From Elephas maximus indicus (taxonomy: Eukaryota > Chordata > Mammalia > Proboscidea > Elephantidae): 64,000 nt of DNA. Made by a program: the position numbers and the translations under genes. The stretch lies in assembly GCF_024166365.1 (NCBI RefSeq), contig NC_064838.1, positions 76,276,001 to 76,340,000 of the forward strand, in the 5' to 3' direction. Below, piece after piece: positions 13,230 to 23,179 of this stretch. Position 1 is the first letter of the stretch; every line of letters starts with the position of its first letter. A model generated the notes under the pieces. That model ran no database searches and was not told the origin of the DNA. It was given only the letters and a program-made list of their open reading frames with translations.

Positions 13230-13590
13230 AGAATTGTTTTTGTTGTTGTTAGGTGCCATCGAGTCAGTTTTGGCTCATAGCAACCCCATGCACAACGGAA
13301 CGAAACAATGCCTGGTCCTGAGCCATCCTCACAATCCTTGTTATGCTTGAGTTCATTGCCGCAGCCACTGTGTCAGTCCACCTCGTTGAGGGTCTTCCTC
13401 TTTTCCGCTCACCCTGTACTCTGCCAAGCATGATGTCCTTCCCCAGGGACTGATCCCTCCTGACAACATGTCCAAAGTATGTAAGACTCAGTCTCGCCAT
13501 CCCTGCTTCCAAGGAGCATTCTGTTTGTACTTCTTCTAAGACAGATTTGTTTGTTCTCTTGGCAGTCCATGGTACTTCTCAGAATCAGAA
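13230..13590 (-). mobile_element. Antisense RTE 3' end, unit 1
   Basis: The reverse strand reads an 82-codon open stretch (LSLTYFGHVVRRDQSLGKD, then QGERKRGRPSTRWTD), the C-terminal tail common to these RTE elements, followed by the TAACAACAACAA end. In unit 2 the equivalent place holds about 2.7 kb of sense RTE instead. It is either an inverted remnant or a separate insertion. Confidence 0.82.
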
Positions 13591-13734
13591 TCTTCTAGAT
13601 TCTGATTTAAAAAAAAAAATTATCTTAGCCCTTGAGTATGAGAAAAATATTTTGAAATTTTCCTTCCACTTTGAATTTATATATTTTCCCTAAAATGGAT
13701 GTTACTGTACTGTGACAAATATCATTCTATTTAT

Positions 13735-14010
13735 TGTTGTGAACTGCTGTTCAGTAAAGCTCCACACAGATTGAATCATTGTGACCCAGAGGGTTCCGTT
13801 GTCTGATTTTCAGAAGGAGATCACGAGGCCTTTCTTCCTAGTCCATATTATCTGAATGATTCCCTGAAATCTGGGCAGTATCATAGCAATGCACAAGCCT
13901 CCACTGAGAAATGGGTAGTGGCTGTCCATGAGGTGCTTTGGCCAAAAATCAAACCAGTATCTCCTACATGGAAGATAGGAATCCTGCTACTCAATCACAA
14001 ATATCTACCC
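13735..14010 (-). mobile_element. Antisense tRNA-Gly-headed SINE, unit 1
   Basis: On the - strand the end near 13,930-14,005 resembles a tRNA-Gly (GCC)-like head (TGGTTCAGTGGTAGAATTC-type sequence, degraded). The body is RTE-like. This fits my memory of the AfroSINE structure. Paralogous copies are at 37,130-37,452 and 62,030-62,362, so it is ancestral to the array. Confidence 0.68.
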
Positions 14011-14329
14011 TCGCACCCACCAGGATATCTATTTAAAAAAGGAAAATAGCGAGTGTGTTTAAGTTTGACTTTATCTGCATTAAAAGAGAAGTATAAATGC
14101 AATACAAATAAATCGTCTGCTTTGGTAGTTTAAGCATTAGGGTTTATTCCCTGCATAGAATGAAATAAGGCTATTTTTTTTTTTTTTAATTTTTTGGTCA
14201 TTGGTCTTAGAACCTAAATATTTAACACTCTATATTCGATGCCATTTAAAAGCATTTTAAAAAGCACACTTAAAAGCCAAGCCAATAAACAACTTAGATA
14301 ACAACAACAGTTTATTTTTCCTAGTCTCG

Positions 14330-14585
14330 TCTAAAACCTCCCATAGGGAATACCAGTGGGATTGCACTCAGCTTCCTCAGGTGCCTTTAAATGCTCCTCC
14401 TAACGCTTTCAGCGCAGTTTCTCCAGGAGCCCCCAGACCCCACGCACACAGAGAACTGGTGCTCGCTGCTCAGTGCTGTACTGAAGCAAAGAAAAAAAAA
14501 AAAAAAGGCAAAGAAAGCAAGCGCAAAAGTCTCAGCTGCGCCTGACATTTCCCTGAACTTTTGTAACATAGGTCTGATTCTCAAT
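14330..14585 (+). promoter_or_regulatory. Conserved GC-richer block upstream of OR-1 (candidate promoter/first exon)
   Basis: This non-repeat-looking block, with a TTTAAAT box and CAGCGCAG and CCCCAGACCC stretches, recurs at 37,840-38,045 and 62,730-62,945. It is clearly richer in GC than its surroundings and lies about 2.7 kb before the OR-1 coding exon. OR promoters usually sit 1-10 kb upstream of the coding exon. Function is inferred from position and conservation across the three units only; a remnant of an unknown old repeat is the alternative. Confidence 0.3.
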
Positions 14586-15254
14586 ATGACTAAACATATA
14601 GCATTTTGACATACTCATTTTAAATATAATTTCACATCTAGATATCAAGCATGAAGATTTTTCAGTTATTTTTTAAAAGGGATTTTTTTTTTTTTTTTCT
14701 GTATGCTGTCGTGAGTTCAGAAACTCAAGAATATCCCTTCAGATATTGATTGGAATTGACAGACACCATAAATGTGAGTTTCTTCCCTTTTTTTCCCATC
14801 CATTCTCTTTCCTTTTCTTCTCTTCTCCTTTCCTTTCTTTTTTTGGATAGCTAAATCCATTTAAAGCTGTCTGTTTCAATATCCATAGAATCTACTCTTA
14901 AAATGATATTTTTCCATGAATACTCAGAAAATATACCCGGTTGTTAAGCATATTTATAATCTTTAGATTCTTCTAATTTTGGCCACAATTTGGAATGTTT
15001 ATTAGTTTACAAGTCAAAGTAAAGAGACTTGTTCTAATGGAAAGCTGACCAAGGGAATGCTCTCTTGAAATCCTGGCTCCTAACTTGGGGCTGTTTGATG
15101 CGGGGACAAGAGGCTAAGGGAAATTGTGGAAGGCTTTTTACTCCACTTCGGATAGAATGGCAACGCTAAAAAGCTATGTTCATTTGGAAACATTGTCAAA
15201 TGATTGAATGTTATAAGCAATAAGTAGAATAAAAAATAGTAAGGAAATGATGAA

Positions 15255-15325
15255 AATGTTAATTGATAATTTTGGTTAATAATTGACTTAGTAAAGCTCT
15301 TGATTAATAAAGATTAATTCTTAGT
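15255..15325. promoter_or_regulatory. TAAT-dense AT-rich patch (candidate homeodomain sites), unit 1
   Basis: Several TTAATT, TAATTG and TTAATAA cores are packed in 70 bp. The same patch is at about 38,755-38,822 and 63,680-63,745. LHX2-type homeodomain sites are known components of OR promoters and enhancers. In AT-rich DNA such cores also occur by chance, so support is weak. Confidence 0.25.
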
Positions 15326-15420
15326 GGCTGGAAGATTTCTTAAAGACTACACTTCCTTGTTTACTGATGAGGAACTAGATACCCATACAGTGATCATGAT
15401 AGTACCTACCTACCTACCTA

Positions 15421-15537
15421 TGTGGAAACCCTGGTGGCGTAGTGGTTAAGTGTTACAGCTGCTAACCAAAAGTTCGGCAGTTTGAATTCGGCAGTTTGAA
15501 TCCGCCAGGCGCTCCTTGGAAACTCTATGGGGGCAGT
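15421..15537 (+). mobile_element. 3'-truncated SINE at a deletion, unit 1
   Basis: Starts GTGGAAACCCTGGTGGCGTA and stops after CTATGGGGGCAGTCCA, so the RTE tail is missing. An internal direct repeat of TTCGGCAGTTTGAA is present. It is joined to sequence equivalent to 48,428 in unit 2. Loss of the tail indicates that the deletion removed it after insertion. Confidence 0.8.
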
Positions 15538-15852
15538 CCATTATATCACATTAATAAGAAACGTCAACTAAAACATAGAAAATTTTTCCAATATTTATAC
15601 TTGTGTTTGTTGACCATCTGATTCTATACCCGGTGCCTGGTGTGTCTGGTGACACCCCCACTCCTACTGCCCCCGATCTAAAATGTTTAAGCAAAAAACC
15701 TCTATTGTGAAGCATGAACTATCAAGCAATCATCTTCCCTTTGTAATTTCAAAATGTAACCTCAGGGACTTTGAGTGCTCTAAGAGGTGCTTTTCAGCTT
15801 TTCAGAAATTGGAAGTAAAAAAAAAAATAGAAATAGAGATATTTGAGATACC

Positions 15853-16060
15853 TTATTCCAAACTCACTGCCATTGAGTCAATTCCAACTCATAGTAACTT
15901 TATAAGACAGAGGAGAACTGGCCCATAGGGTATCCAAGGCTGTGAATCTTTATGGAAGCTGACTACCACATCTTTCCCCCATGGAGTGGCTAGTGGATTT
16001 GAAACACCAATCTTTTGGGTATCAGAGGAGTGCTTTAACCATGTACCATCGGGGCAACTA
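15853..16060 (-). mobile_element. Antisense older SINE, unit 1
   Basis: The tail sequence ACTGCCATTGAGTCAATTCC precedes body and head text ending ACCATGTACCATCGGGGCAA. It corresponds to 48,735-49,228 in unit 2, where an RTE fragment interrupts it. Confidence 0.72.
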
Positions 16061-16284
16061 GATATCTTATTGCAAATTATCAAAGAACATTCTTTTATAT
16101 TTTTTAAAATATATCAAGTACTGAATATCATTAAGGTGTTTGAGGTAAAAGCAGATTATTTAAAAGGCGGTGTTTATAGGGTTGCTATGTCCGGAACTGG
16201 CTCCACAGGATGGGGTAAATAAGTGTTTCTTGCTCCCTTTTTCAAGCTGCAATATCTGGAAATGAGTGTTCAGTAATTACTGGG

Positions 16285-16356
<72 letters not shown>
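16285..16356. repeat. (TA)n microsatellite
   Basis: About 71 bp of uninterrupted TA dinucleotides. The equivalent position in unit 2 (about 49,526) has only a few TA units. Confidence 0.97.
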
Positions 16357-16361
<5 letters not shown>

Positions 16362-16362
<1 letters not shown>

Positions 16363-16565
16363 TTGTTGGTCCATGGGTGGTGTAAATGGTTTGTACTCAA
16401 CTAGTAAACTGAAGATTTAGGATTCAAACCTACTCACCACCATCAAGGAAGAAAGCCCTGGTGATGTTTCCATAAAAATTATCTCCAAAAAAAAAAAAAC
16501 CCCATGGGGCAGTTCTGCTCTGTAACACATGTGGTCTCCATGAGTAGAATCTACCTTGTGGCAAT
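16362..16565 (+). mobile_element. Old SINE, unit 1
   Basis: Head TTGGTCCATGGGTGGTGTAA, tail GTGGTCTCCATGAGTAGAAT. The same insertion is at 49,540-49,745. Confidence 0.68.
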
Positions 16566-17164
16566 GTTTTTGTTTGTTTGGTTATTATATATCTATAAGT
16601 AAAATACATTTATATATGTGTGTATCACAAATATGTAATACATAAATATATGAAGAAATAAGACATGATATGGACAGGAACAGTGTGTGACTTTATATTT
16701 ATAACATTAAATTCAAAAAAGACAAATATATCCTAAACGCTGCCTGATAAACCAGCACTTCAAAGGATGGGTCCCAAGGTCTACCGAATGTGAAAACTAT
16801 TAAGTAAATAGTATATTGGAATCATATCTGCTGATTTTTTATTTATCAAATAAATCAAATTAATAAGAGCAGAAATATGTCAAATTAACAAGAAGTTGCA
16901 GTTTAAGGGTGATTTAGGAAGTATCCTTCCTAACTTATTTGACATTTAAAATGACCCTATGAAGTGGTCATTAAAAATTGAGGGACAAAGAGTTGAAGTG
17001 ACTCATTAAGACAACAGCTAGAATGTCCCTGATGAGGAAATTTTTTTTTTTTTACTTAAAATATCCCATAACATCACATAGCACCACAAATTAATTTGCA
17101 TAAGACATTTCACACTGTTGCACAGCACCATACATTAATTCCTGTATTTTTTAATTTTTTTCAG

Positions 17165-17217
17165 ATGAACCATTTCACACTTGTGCCTTCTCCTCATTCA
17201 TGAAATCATGCTGCTGA
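17165..17217 (+). promoter_or_regulatory. OR-1 5' leader with two short upstream ORFs
   Basis: The sequence follows a CAG acceptor at 17,162-17,164. An ATG at 17,165 opens a 12-codon uORF closed by TGA at 17,201-17,203. A second ATG at 17,200 opens a five-codon uORF that overlaps the main start and stops at 17,217. In OR-2 the first uATG is changed to ATA; an overlapping uORF (50,385-50,399) remains. Whether the leader is spliced exactly here is inference. Confidence 0.4.
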
Positions 17218-18119
17218 ATAATAATGTGACTGAGTTCATTCTGCTTGGGTTGACGCAAGATCCTGTTAAAAAGAAAACAGTGTTTGTCATTTTCTTGCTT
17301 TCCTACTTAGGGACATTGTTGGGTAACTCATTGATTATCATCACCATAAAGACCAGTCGGGCACTTGGGAGTCCAATGTACTTTTTCCTCTTCTACTTAT
17401 CGTTATCTGATACCTGCTTCTGTACTGCCATAGCCCCTAGAATGGTTGTGGATATCCTTCAGAAGACCATCACTATCTCTTTTAGTGAGTGCATTATCCA
17501 GATCTTTTCATTTCATTTCTTTGGCTGCCTGGAGGTCTTGATCCTAATCCTGATGGCCATTGACCACTATGTGGCCATCTGTAAACCCCTGCACTACATG
17601 AGCATCATGAACCGGCGGGTCTGCAGTGTGTTGGTAGCTCTAGCCTGGGTAGCGTCCTGTGTGCATTCTTCAGTTCAGATTTTTCTGACCTTGCGTTTAC
17701 CTTTCTGTGGTCCCAATGTGACTGATCACTATTTATGTGACTTGCACCCCTTGTTGCAACTTTCCTGTACAGACACCTATGTGACCAACCTGCTGCTGGT
17801 GTCCAATAGTGGGGCCCTTTGCATAATGAGTTTTGTCATGCTGATATTCTCCTATGTTATCATCTTGCATTCTCTGAGAAACCACAGGGCTGAAGGGAGG
17901 AAAAAAGCCCTTTCCACCTGCATCTCCCATATCATTGTAGTCATCTTGTTCTTTGTTCCTTGTATGTTTATATACACACGCCCTGCAACCACCTTCCCCA
18001 TGGATAAAATGATAACTGTGTTTTATACAATTGGAACACCTTTACTTAACCCTCTGATTTATACACTGAGAAATGCTGAGGTGAAAAATGCCATGAGGAA
18101 GCTATGGAAGAAAAACTGA
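17208..18119 (+). CDS. Olfactory receptor, family 4-like (OR-1)
   Basis: Single-exon class A GPCR of 303 aa, expected in the olfactory cilia membrane signalling through Golf; ligand unknown. OR hallmarks are visible in order: an N-terminal N-V-T glycosylation sequon, LGN in TM1, SPMYFFLFYLS at the end of TM2, MAIDHYVAICKPLHY after TM3, LPFCGPN and a Cys-rich second extracellular loop, FSYVIIL in TM5, KALSTCISH at TM6 and PLLNPLIYTLRN in TM7. The start is the first ATG in frame; the open frame extends upstream only through non-ATG codons. A TTTTTTCAG acceptor at about 17,156-17,164 fits the usual OR structure with a non-coding upstream exon. Oddities: the DRY arginine is His, and compared with OR-2 a 1-bp deletion near the 3' end shortens the tail to WKKN. 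The family 4 assignment (OR4-type GLTQDP, MNRRVC, PFCGPNV) is from memory. It could be a functional receptor or an early pseudogene. Confidence 0.93.
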   Translation: MLLNNNVTEFILLGLTQDPVKKKTVFVIFLLSYLGTLLGNSLIIITIKTSRALGSPMYFFLFYLSLSDTCFCTAIAPRMVVDILQKTITISFSECIIQIFSFHFFGCLEVLILILMAIDHYVAICKPLHYMSIMNRRVCSVLVALAWVASCVHSSVQIFLTLRLPFCGPNVTDHYLCDLHPLLQLSCTDTYVTNLLLVSNSGALCIMSFVMLIFSYVIILHSLRNHRAEGRKKALSTCISHIIVVILFFVPCMFIYTRPATTFPMDKMITVFYTIGTPLLNPLIYTLRNAEVKNAMRKLWKKN

Positions 18120-19865
18120 TCTCAGAAGACCAAAGATAAATGGAAATTTCAAATCCTTCTTCATAGTTTGCATTGACCAAGCATAATTCGAGAAAGCATA
18201 TAATGGTCTTACTGTGAATTTCATAGAAACTTAACTTGGGGAATAAGTGCTACCTTCTTCAGGAAACTGGGTAAAATGAACACATACGCTGGTTAGTGCT
18301 GAGTCAGTTAGTGTTGAGACAAAAGCAGGTACAAACAGATATGCCAGGCCAATTTAGGTTTTTCACTACTGTCTCTCTACCTCTCTTGGATAACTAGAAC
18401 CACCTGTGGTTTTGATCTGGTATTTTTTCTATCCTCCTTCATGTTGATTTCTGGTGTTGCTCCCCTATTACCCTAAGATTTACATTCAAATCTACTCAGT
18501 AGCACTACAGAAGAAAGGCCTAGCGAATCACTTCCATAAAGATTACAGCCAAAAAACCCTGTGGAAAAATTCTCCTTAGTAACACGTGAGGTTGCCATGA
18601 GTGGGTATCAACTTGAAGACAATAGATTTTTTGTTAGTTTGTTTTATTAGGATTACAGTTAGTCCTCTATATGCTTAAATTCCTATCCTGGTAGAATTTC
18701 TCTTCTCAAAACTGAATGTTTTAGTCCAGTGGAGGAATTTTGGGCTTTGAAACAAATTTGTTGTGTTACAGATAGAAAATTTTAGTGAGTTTTCAATACA
18801 ATCCAGATAAGAGAATAACTTGAATAGAGAGTATTGAAACATGTATATGAAATGTATGTTTCTGCAGAGGGAATGTATGCCACTTTGTCACTATCCATCT
18901 GACATCACAGTCTCTAGTTACATAATCATTAAGAATCTAATTTCTTATTTATATTTTTATCCACACAGAAATTTTTATTTGAGAATTCTATATTGATTTT
19001 TTGTAGTAAATTGTAATAAACTTATTAAATTTTTGTTGGTTTTATGTACGAAGAGCTTTGACATTTCTTTAGCTTGAGAAAATACGTATCTATTTTTCTG
19101 TGTAGATATGGAACGGTGGATTCTACAATGAACTTTAGTGCCATATGTACATCACTTTTTTAAATTTTTAGTTTCTGTGAATTTCAAAGTAAAATCTATC
19201 CCAGGTAGTTTACCACTGATTACAGAAGCTACAGTTTGATTCTGCTATTAATAGTTTTGCATAGTAGTAGTTTCGAGTTGGTTGACTTTTAGCTGATGTC
19301 TTCTCATATTTCAAGGCAAGGAAAAGATAAAAAGGGAATGTGCATTTAATCCAATGTAGGTGTCTCCTCAGAAACACTCCATCTATTATGTCTCCTGGAC
19401 ATGCTTTTTATGTAGAACCCCTGCTACCACTGCTACCAAGTCTCTTGCAGGCAAAACATGTGCTCTAGATCAGAGTCAGAATTTTATAATAAACATGGCA
19501 GAAGTGCAAAGAATACTGAAGATGCAGCTGCAAGAATTTCCTTTGTTGGATACAGTGTCCTGAAAGAGAAGGAAAAGGACACTGAGAGCTAAAATTTTGT
19601 AGAGTAAAGTAATAACCATGAACCCAAAAATTATTCTGTATCTTCTTGGTTGGCTACCCTATGCGAGAGAATAGTCTTCCCTTCCCGTGATCCCATGCAA
19701 TTACCTCATCTGAAGCAGTTGTCATACAATGGTATTTTTTCTCCCCCAGAGCTTCCTCCTAGATCTCATTACTTCCACACAGTAACTAGGGGCAAGTCTT
19801 AGGAAAGCCAAAGCAGTAAAGTAAAATCCTTGCTCTTTTAGAAATGATATGCATGGGAGAATTGC
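18120..19865 (+). repeat. OR-1 3' flank, shared with OR-2
   Basis: Collinear with 51,323-53,059 from the stop codon onward, with many substitutions. It probably contains the 3' UTR: an AATAAA at about 19,014 could be a poly(A) signal, where OR-2 has ATTAAA at the equivalent place. A SINE remnant lies at 18,472-18,635. Nothing else coding is seen. Confidence 0.75.
18472..18635 (+). mobile_element. Old SINE remnant in the OR-1 3' flank
   Basis: Central and tail parts only (CATTCAAATCTACTCAGTAG, then GAGGTTGCCATGAGTGGG). Paralogue at 51,655-51,812. Confidence 0.62.
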
Positions 19866-20741
19866 AGTAACTAGGTAACACACATGGTGAGAAATGAGGA
19901 GACTGTTTACTGTGGGAGTTTATCTTGGCGGTGTTAGCACATGATGACAGAGTATAAGCATGAAAATTGAAAAAATTTTGACATAAGGGCATTCACCAAT
20001 AATTTGAGATTTGGTGTTCTGCCCAGGACATCTGTAGCTGACTCTTTAAATATATGTTTTAAGGTCTTGTACTAGTTAGCTACCTCTGCTGTAACATATT
20101 GCCACAAACGTAGTGGCTTATAACAATGCAAATTTATTGTCTTAAGTCCTCTAGGTTGGAAGTCTGACATAGGTCTACTGAGCTAAAATCAAGGTGTCAT
20201 ATGGTTGTGTTTCTTTTGGAGGCTCTAGGCTTTTCCAGATTTTAGAGGTCACCCACATTCTAAGGCTCATGACCCCCTTTCTAAATCTTCAAAGTTAGCC
20301 ACACTGCATATATTTGACAATTCTCCCATTACTACATCCCCCTTTCTCTTCTGCCTCTCTCTTCCACCTTTAAGGATAGTTGTGATTGCATTCATTTTAC
20401 CTGGTTAATGCAGGATAGTATCCCTATTGAAAGTTTACTGATTACAACCTTACTTTTGTCTGTAACCTTAATCATACATACTTAATGGAAATTATTTCTT
20501 CAGATATAGATTGTGCCTTCTGTGTCTACAGTGCCTCCAAATGTGTTTGAGGCTTATAGACTAAGTCATCCATTGACATGGTATCCCATAAACATTGCTT
20601 AGGACATAACACTTATTTGTGAACAACAGATGTGTGAGATTGTTCTTGTGATCTCAGTCTTTGTAGATATTTCCATGCATCCCATCACCCATGAGCAGCC
20701 AACCTGAAAGAAGATGGTAGAGATAGATAAATAACTACCGC

Positions 20742-21090
20742 TGTATTCACTCCACTCATGGAGACCTTATATACAACAGATCAAAATATTGCCTAGTCCT
20801 GCATCATCCTCACAATTGCAAGCATGTTCGAGTCCATTGTTGTGATTATTGTGTCAATCCATCTCACCAAGTGTCTTCCTCATCCTTGCTGGCCCTCTGC
20901 TTCACCAAACATGATTTTCTCCACCTTTATCGAACCCTCCTGATGACATGTCTAAAGCATGTGAGTCAGAAAATACTCTGTTGTAATCCATAAGGAGTTC
21001 CTTGGTTGATTTTCAGAAGTAGGTCACCTTTCTTCTTAGTCTTAGACTACAAGCTCTGCTGAAGCCTATCTGTCATGGGTAGAAGGGATG
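20742..21090 (-). mobile_element. Antisense RTE/RTE-tailed SINE fragment, unit 2
   Basis: Orthologous in position to 880-1,230. It carries the same RTE 3'-end-like text on the - strand (ATGTTTGGTGAAGCAGAG-like). It was inherited through the tandem duplication. Confidence 0.6.
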
Positions 21091-22138
21091 TCTCCTGGCT
21101 GTATGGAATACAGGCAGTCCCAGGATTGCAAACGAGTTCCATTCCTAAATCTGTCTTTAGGTCAAATTTGTAAATAAGTCAGAACAGTTAGGTACATTTC
21201 GTATCTGACATCAGTTATTCAAATGTTTGTCTTCTTATACAGCATACAGTATACTTTTCTAAGGATAAAAATAATAAAAGAAACTCTTCCAGATACCCTA
21301 AAACATCTTTAACAGAGTTATACATTAATAATAAGAAAGTTTTGATATGCATTGCACAGTAGTGCCCACATGTTACTGTGAACCACTTTATGTACCTCAA
21401 ATTTTAAATATAAAGGCTTTACGGAGGTTGGTTCATAACTACTGGCTGTGTGTAAACCCAATGTTCATAACTCTGGGACTGCCTATACAATCTGGAAAAT
21501 AAAATAATCCTCCAGGAATCCAGTGTAAGTTTCACCCGTGCATTCCGTGAAACGTGTTGCTTCAAGTTTGTTACATCTCGGGAACTTTCTAGGTGAACTA
21601 ACTTGGTTTTTTCACTATCCTTCCTCAGATAGTTGTAACATGCTCCATTCTGTTAAGTGAGTTACCTACCGTTATGCTTTGAAGCATGTGACACTTTTTC
21701 AGCAACCGGTATTTCCTGTTTTGTTTATTTATTTATTTATTTATTTTTGTCTTGGTGGGCTAATACATAATTTCCTTTTTCACTTATATTTCACTGAGAA
21801 TTTAGAAGAGAGAGGGAATAAATTTTTATGGATAGCTTCCCATGTTTAACAGAAAATGCTGTTCATTTTTAAAACTGTGAACTTATGGTTTACTTTTCTA
21901 TGATAAATGATACAAAGGCATAAAAAGACAAAAACCCAACATGTAATGTCTCCATCTAGAAGACTCTGTTAACTTGAAAATATGAAGTAATGCATGCATA
22001 AGTTTTGAAAATCCAGACCTTTCAAAAATGTACAAATTGAAGAATATCTAATTATCTCTTTGTCATCCTTTTGTAAAAACATAATCATTATGAATTGTTT
22101 CTTATTTCCTTCATTAAGAGATAGTTATATGCTTATAG

Positions 22139-22345
22139 CCAAGGTGGAGTCCCTGGGTGGTGCAAACAGTTAAGTGTTTGGCTATTACCAAAAAGATCAG
22201 AGGTTTGAATGCATCCACAGGAGCCTTGGAAGAAAAGCCTGGCAACCTATTTCTAAAAGATAACAGCCATTGAAACCCTATGGAAAACAATTCTACTCGG
22301 GAACACATGGGGTCACCATGAATCGGAACTGAATCAATAGAAACT
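22139..22345 (+). mobile_element. tRNA-derived SINE, older subfamily (unit 2 copy)
   Basis: Same insertion as 2,244-2,450. The head is GGAGTCCCTGGGTGGTGCAA and the tail CGGAACTGAATCAATAG. Confidence 0.75.
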
Positions 22346-22904
22346 TTTTTTTAAAATAATCAATAGTAGATCGGAATTGAGCTAGAAAATTTCTGGTATA
22401 ACTGTGGGGGAAAATTAGGAAGTGTGCAGCTTCGTATACAAGGGTAAATTGAAAGTCTACAGAATGAACTGTGGGATCCTTTCCTCTCTCTGCTCCCAGA
22501 ACTCCAGCTGCAGGCACACACTACCTCACTAATCCATCTCTACCATGTGCATATCTCAGATAGTGGGGGGGGAGGGTGAAGGGGAAGTTTTTTTTTTTTT
22601 TCCTCAGGAGAAAATATCTGTCCTATATCATATTGCCTGATTATCTGCAAGTTATTTCCCAAAATATACAAATCTTGCCCACATTTATAGATTCCAAAGA
22701 GCTTTTTATTTCTTCATTTTTAAATACAACCTGAGACTTTCTGTTTCTAGATAGGATGGCAGGATTAGTGAACTGGAAGAGAGGTCAGTAGAAATTTGTC
22801 CTTGAATTTAAATAGATATATTCGGCTAGTGACTCTTCCACTTAACAATCAAGGCTAAACTTAAAAATCCCGGCTTTCTATTCCTACTGTTACTGGATAT
22901 GCAG

Positions 22905-23100
22905 TCCTGGTGGTCCAGTGTTTAAATGCTCAGGTCCTCACTAAAAGGCCTTCAGTTCAAATCCACTGGCCACATCACAGGAGAAAGATGTGGCAGTCTG
23001 CTTTCATAAATATCAAAGCCTTGGAAACCCTGTAGAACAGTTCTACTCTGTCCTATAGGGTTGCTATGAATAGAAATCGACTGAACAGCAATGGATTTTT
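22905..23100 (+). mobile_element. tRNA-derived SINE, unit 2 copy
   Basis: Same ancestral insertion as 3,027-3,205. It begins CAGTCCTGGTGGTCCAGTG and ends in the RTE-like tail. Confidence 0.72.
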
Positions 23101-23179
23101 TTGGTTCGGTTCCCAAATGTCACCTCACCTTTCATTTCAAGCTAATTAATGTTGTATTTAGGCTTACCACTTATTGTAT

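Larger units (their letters stand above)
13591..17164 (+). repeat. Tandem OR array, unit 1, pre-OR segment
   Basis: Collinear with 36,865-39,390 plus 47,174-50,346, and with 61,756-64,000. It contains an antisense tRNA-Gly-headed SINE, a GC-richer conserved block, an AT-rich TAAT-dense patch, a SINE-marked deletion at 15.54 kb and an expanded TA repeat. No ORF of interest other than OR-1 downstream. Confidence 0.85.

Noticed and set aside
13264-13512. 82-codon - strand frame (LSLTYFGHVVRRDQ) as a host gene
   Set aside because: It matches the C-terminal tail of the RTE reverse transcriptase found in sense orientation elsewhere in this window.
13930-14005. Possible tRNA-Gly gene on the - strand
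   Set aside because: Resembles a tRNA but is degraded and continues into an RTE-like body; it is the head of a SINE.
17733-17930. - strand ORF inside OR-1 (a matching one lies in OR-2 at 50,915-51,112)
   Set aside because: Shadow of a well-supported OR coding frame; its conservation follows from that of the + strand gene.
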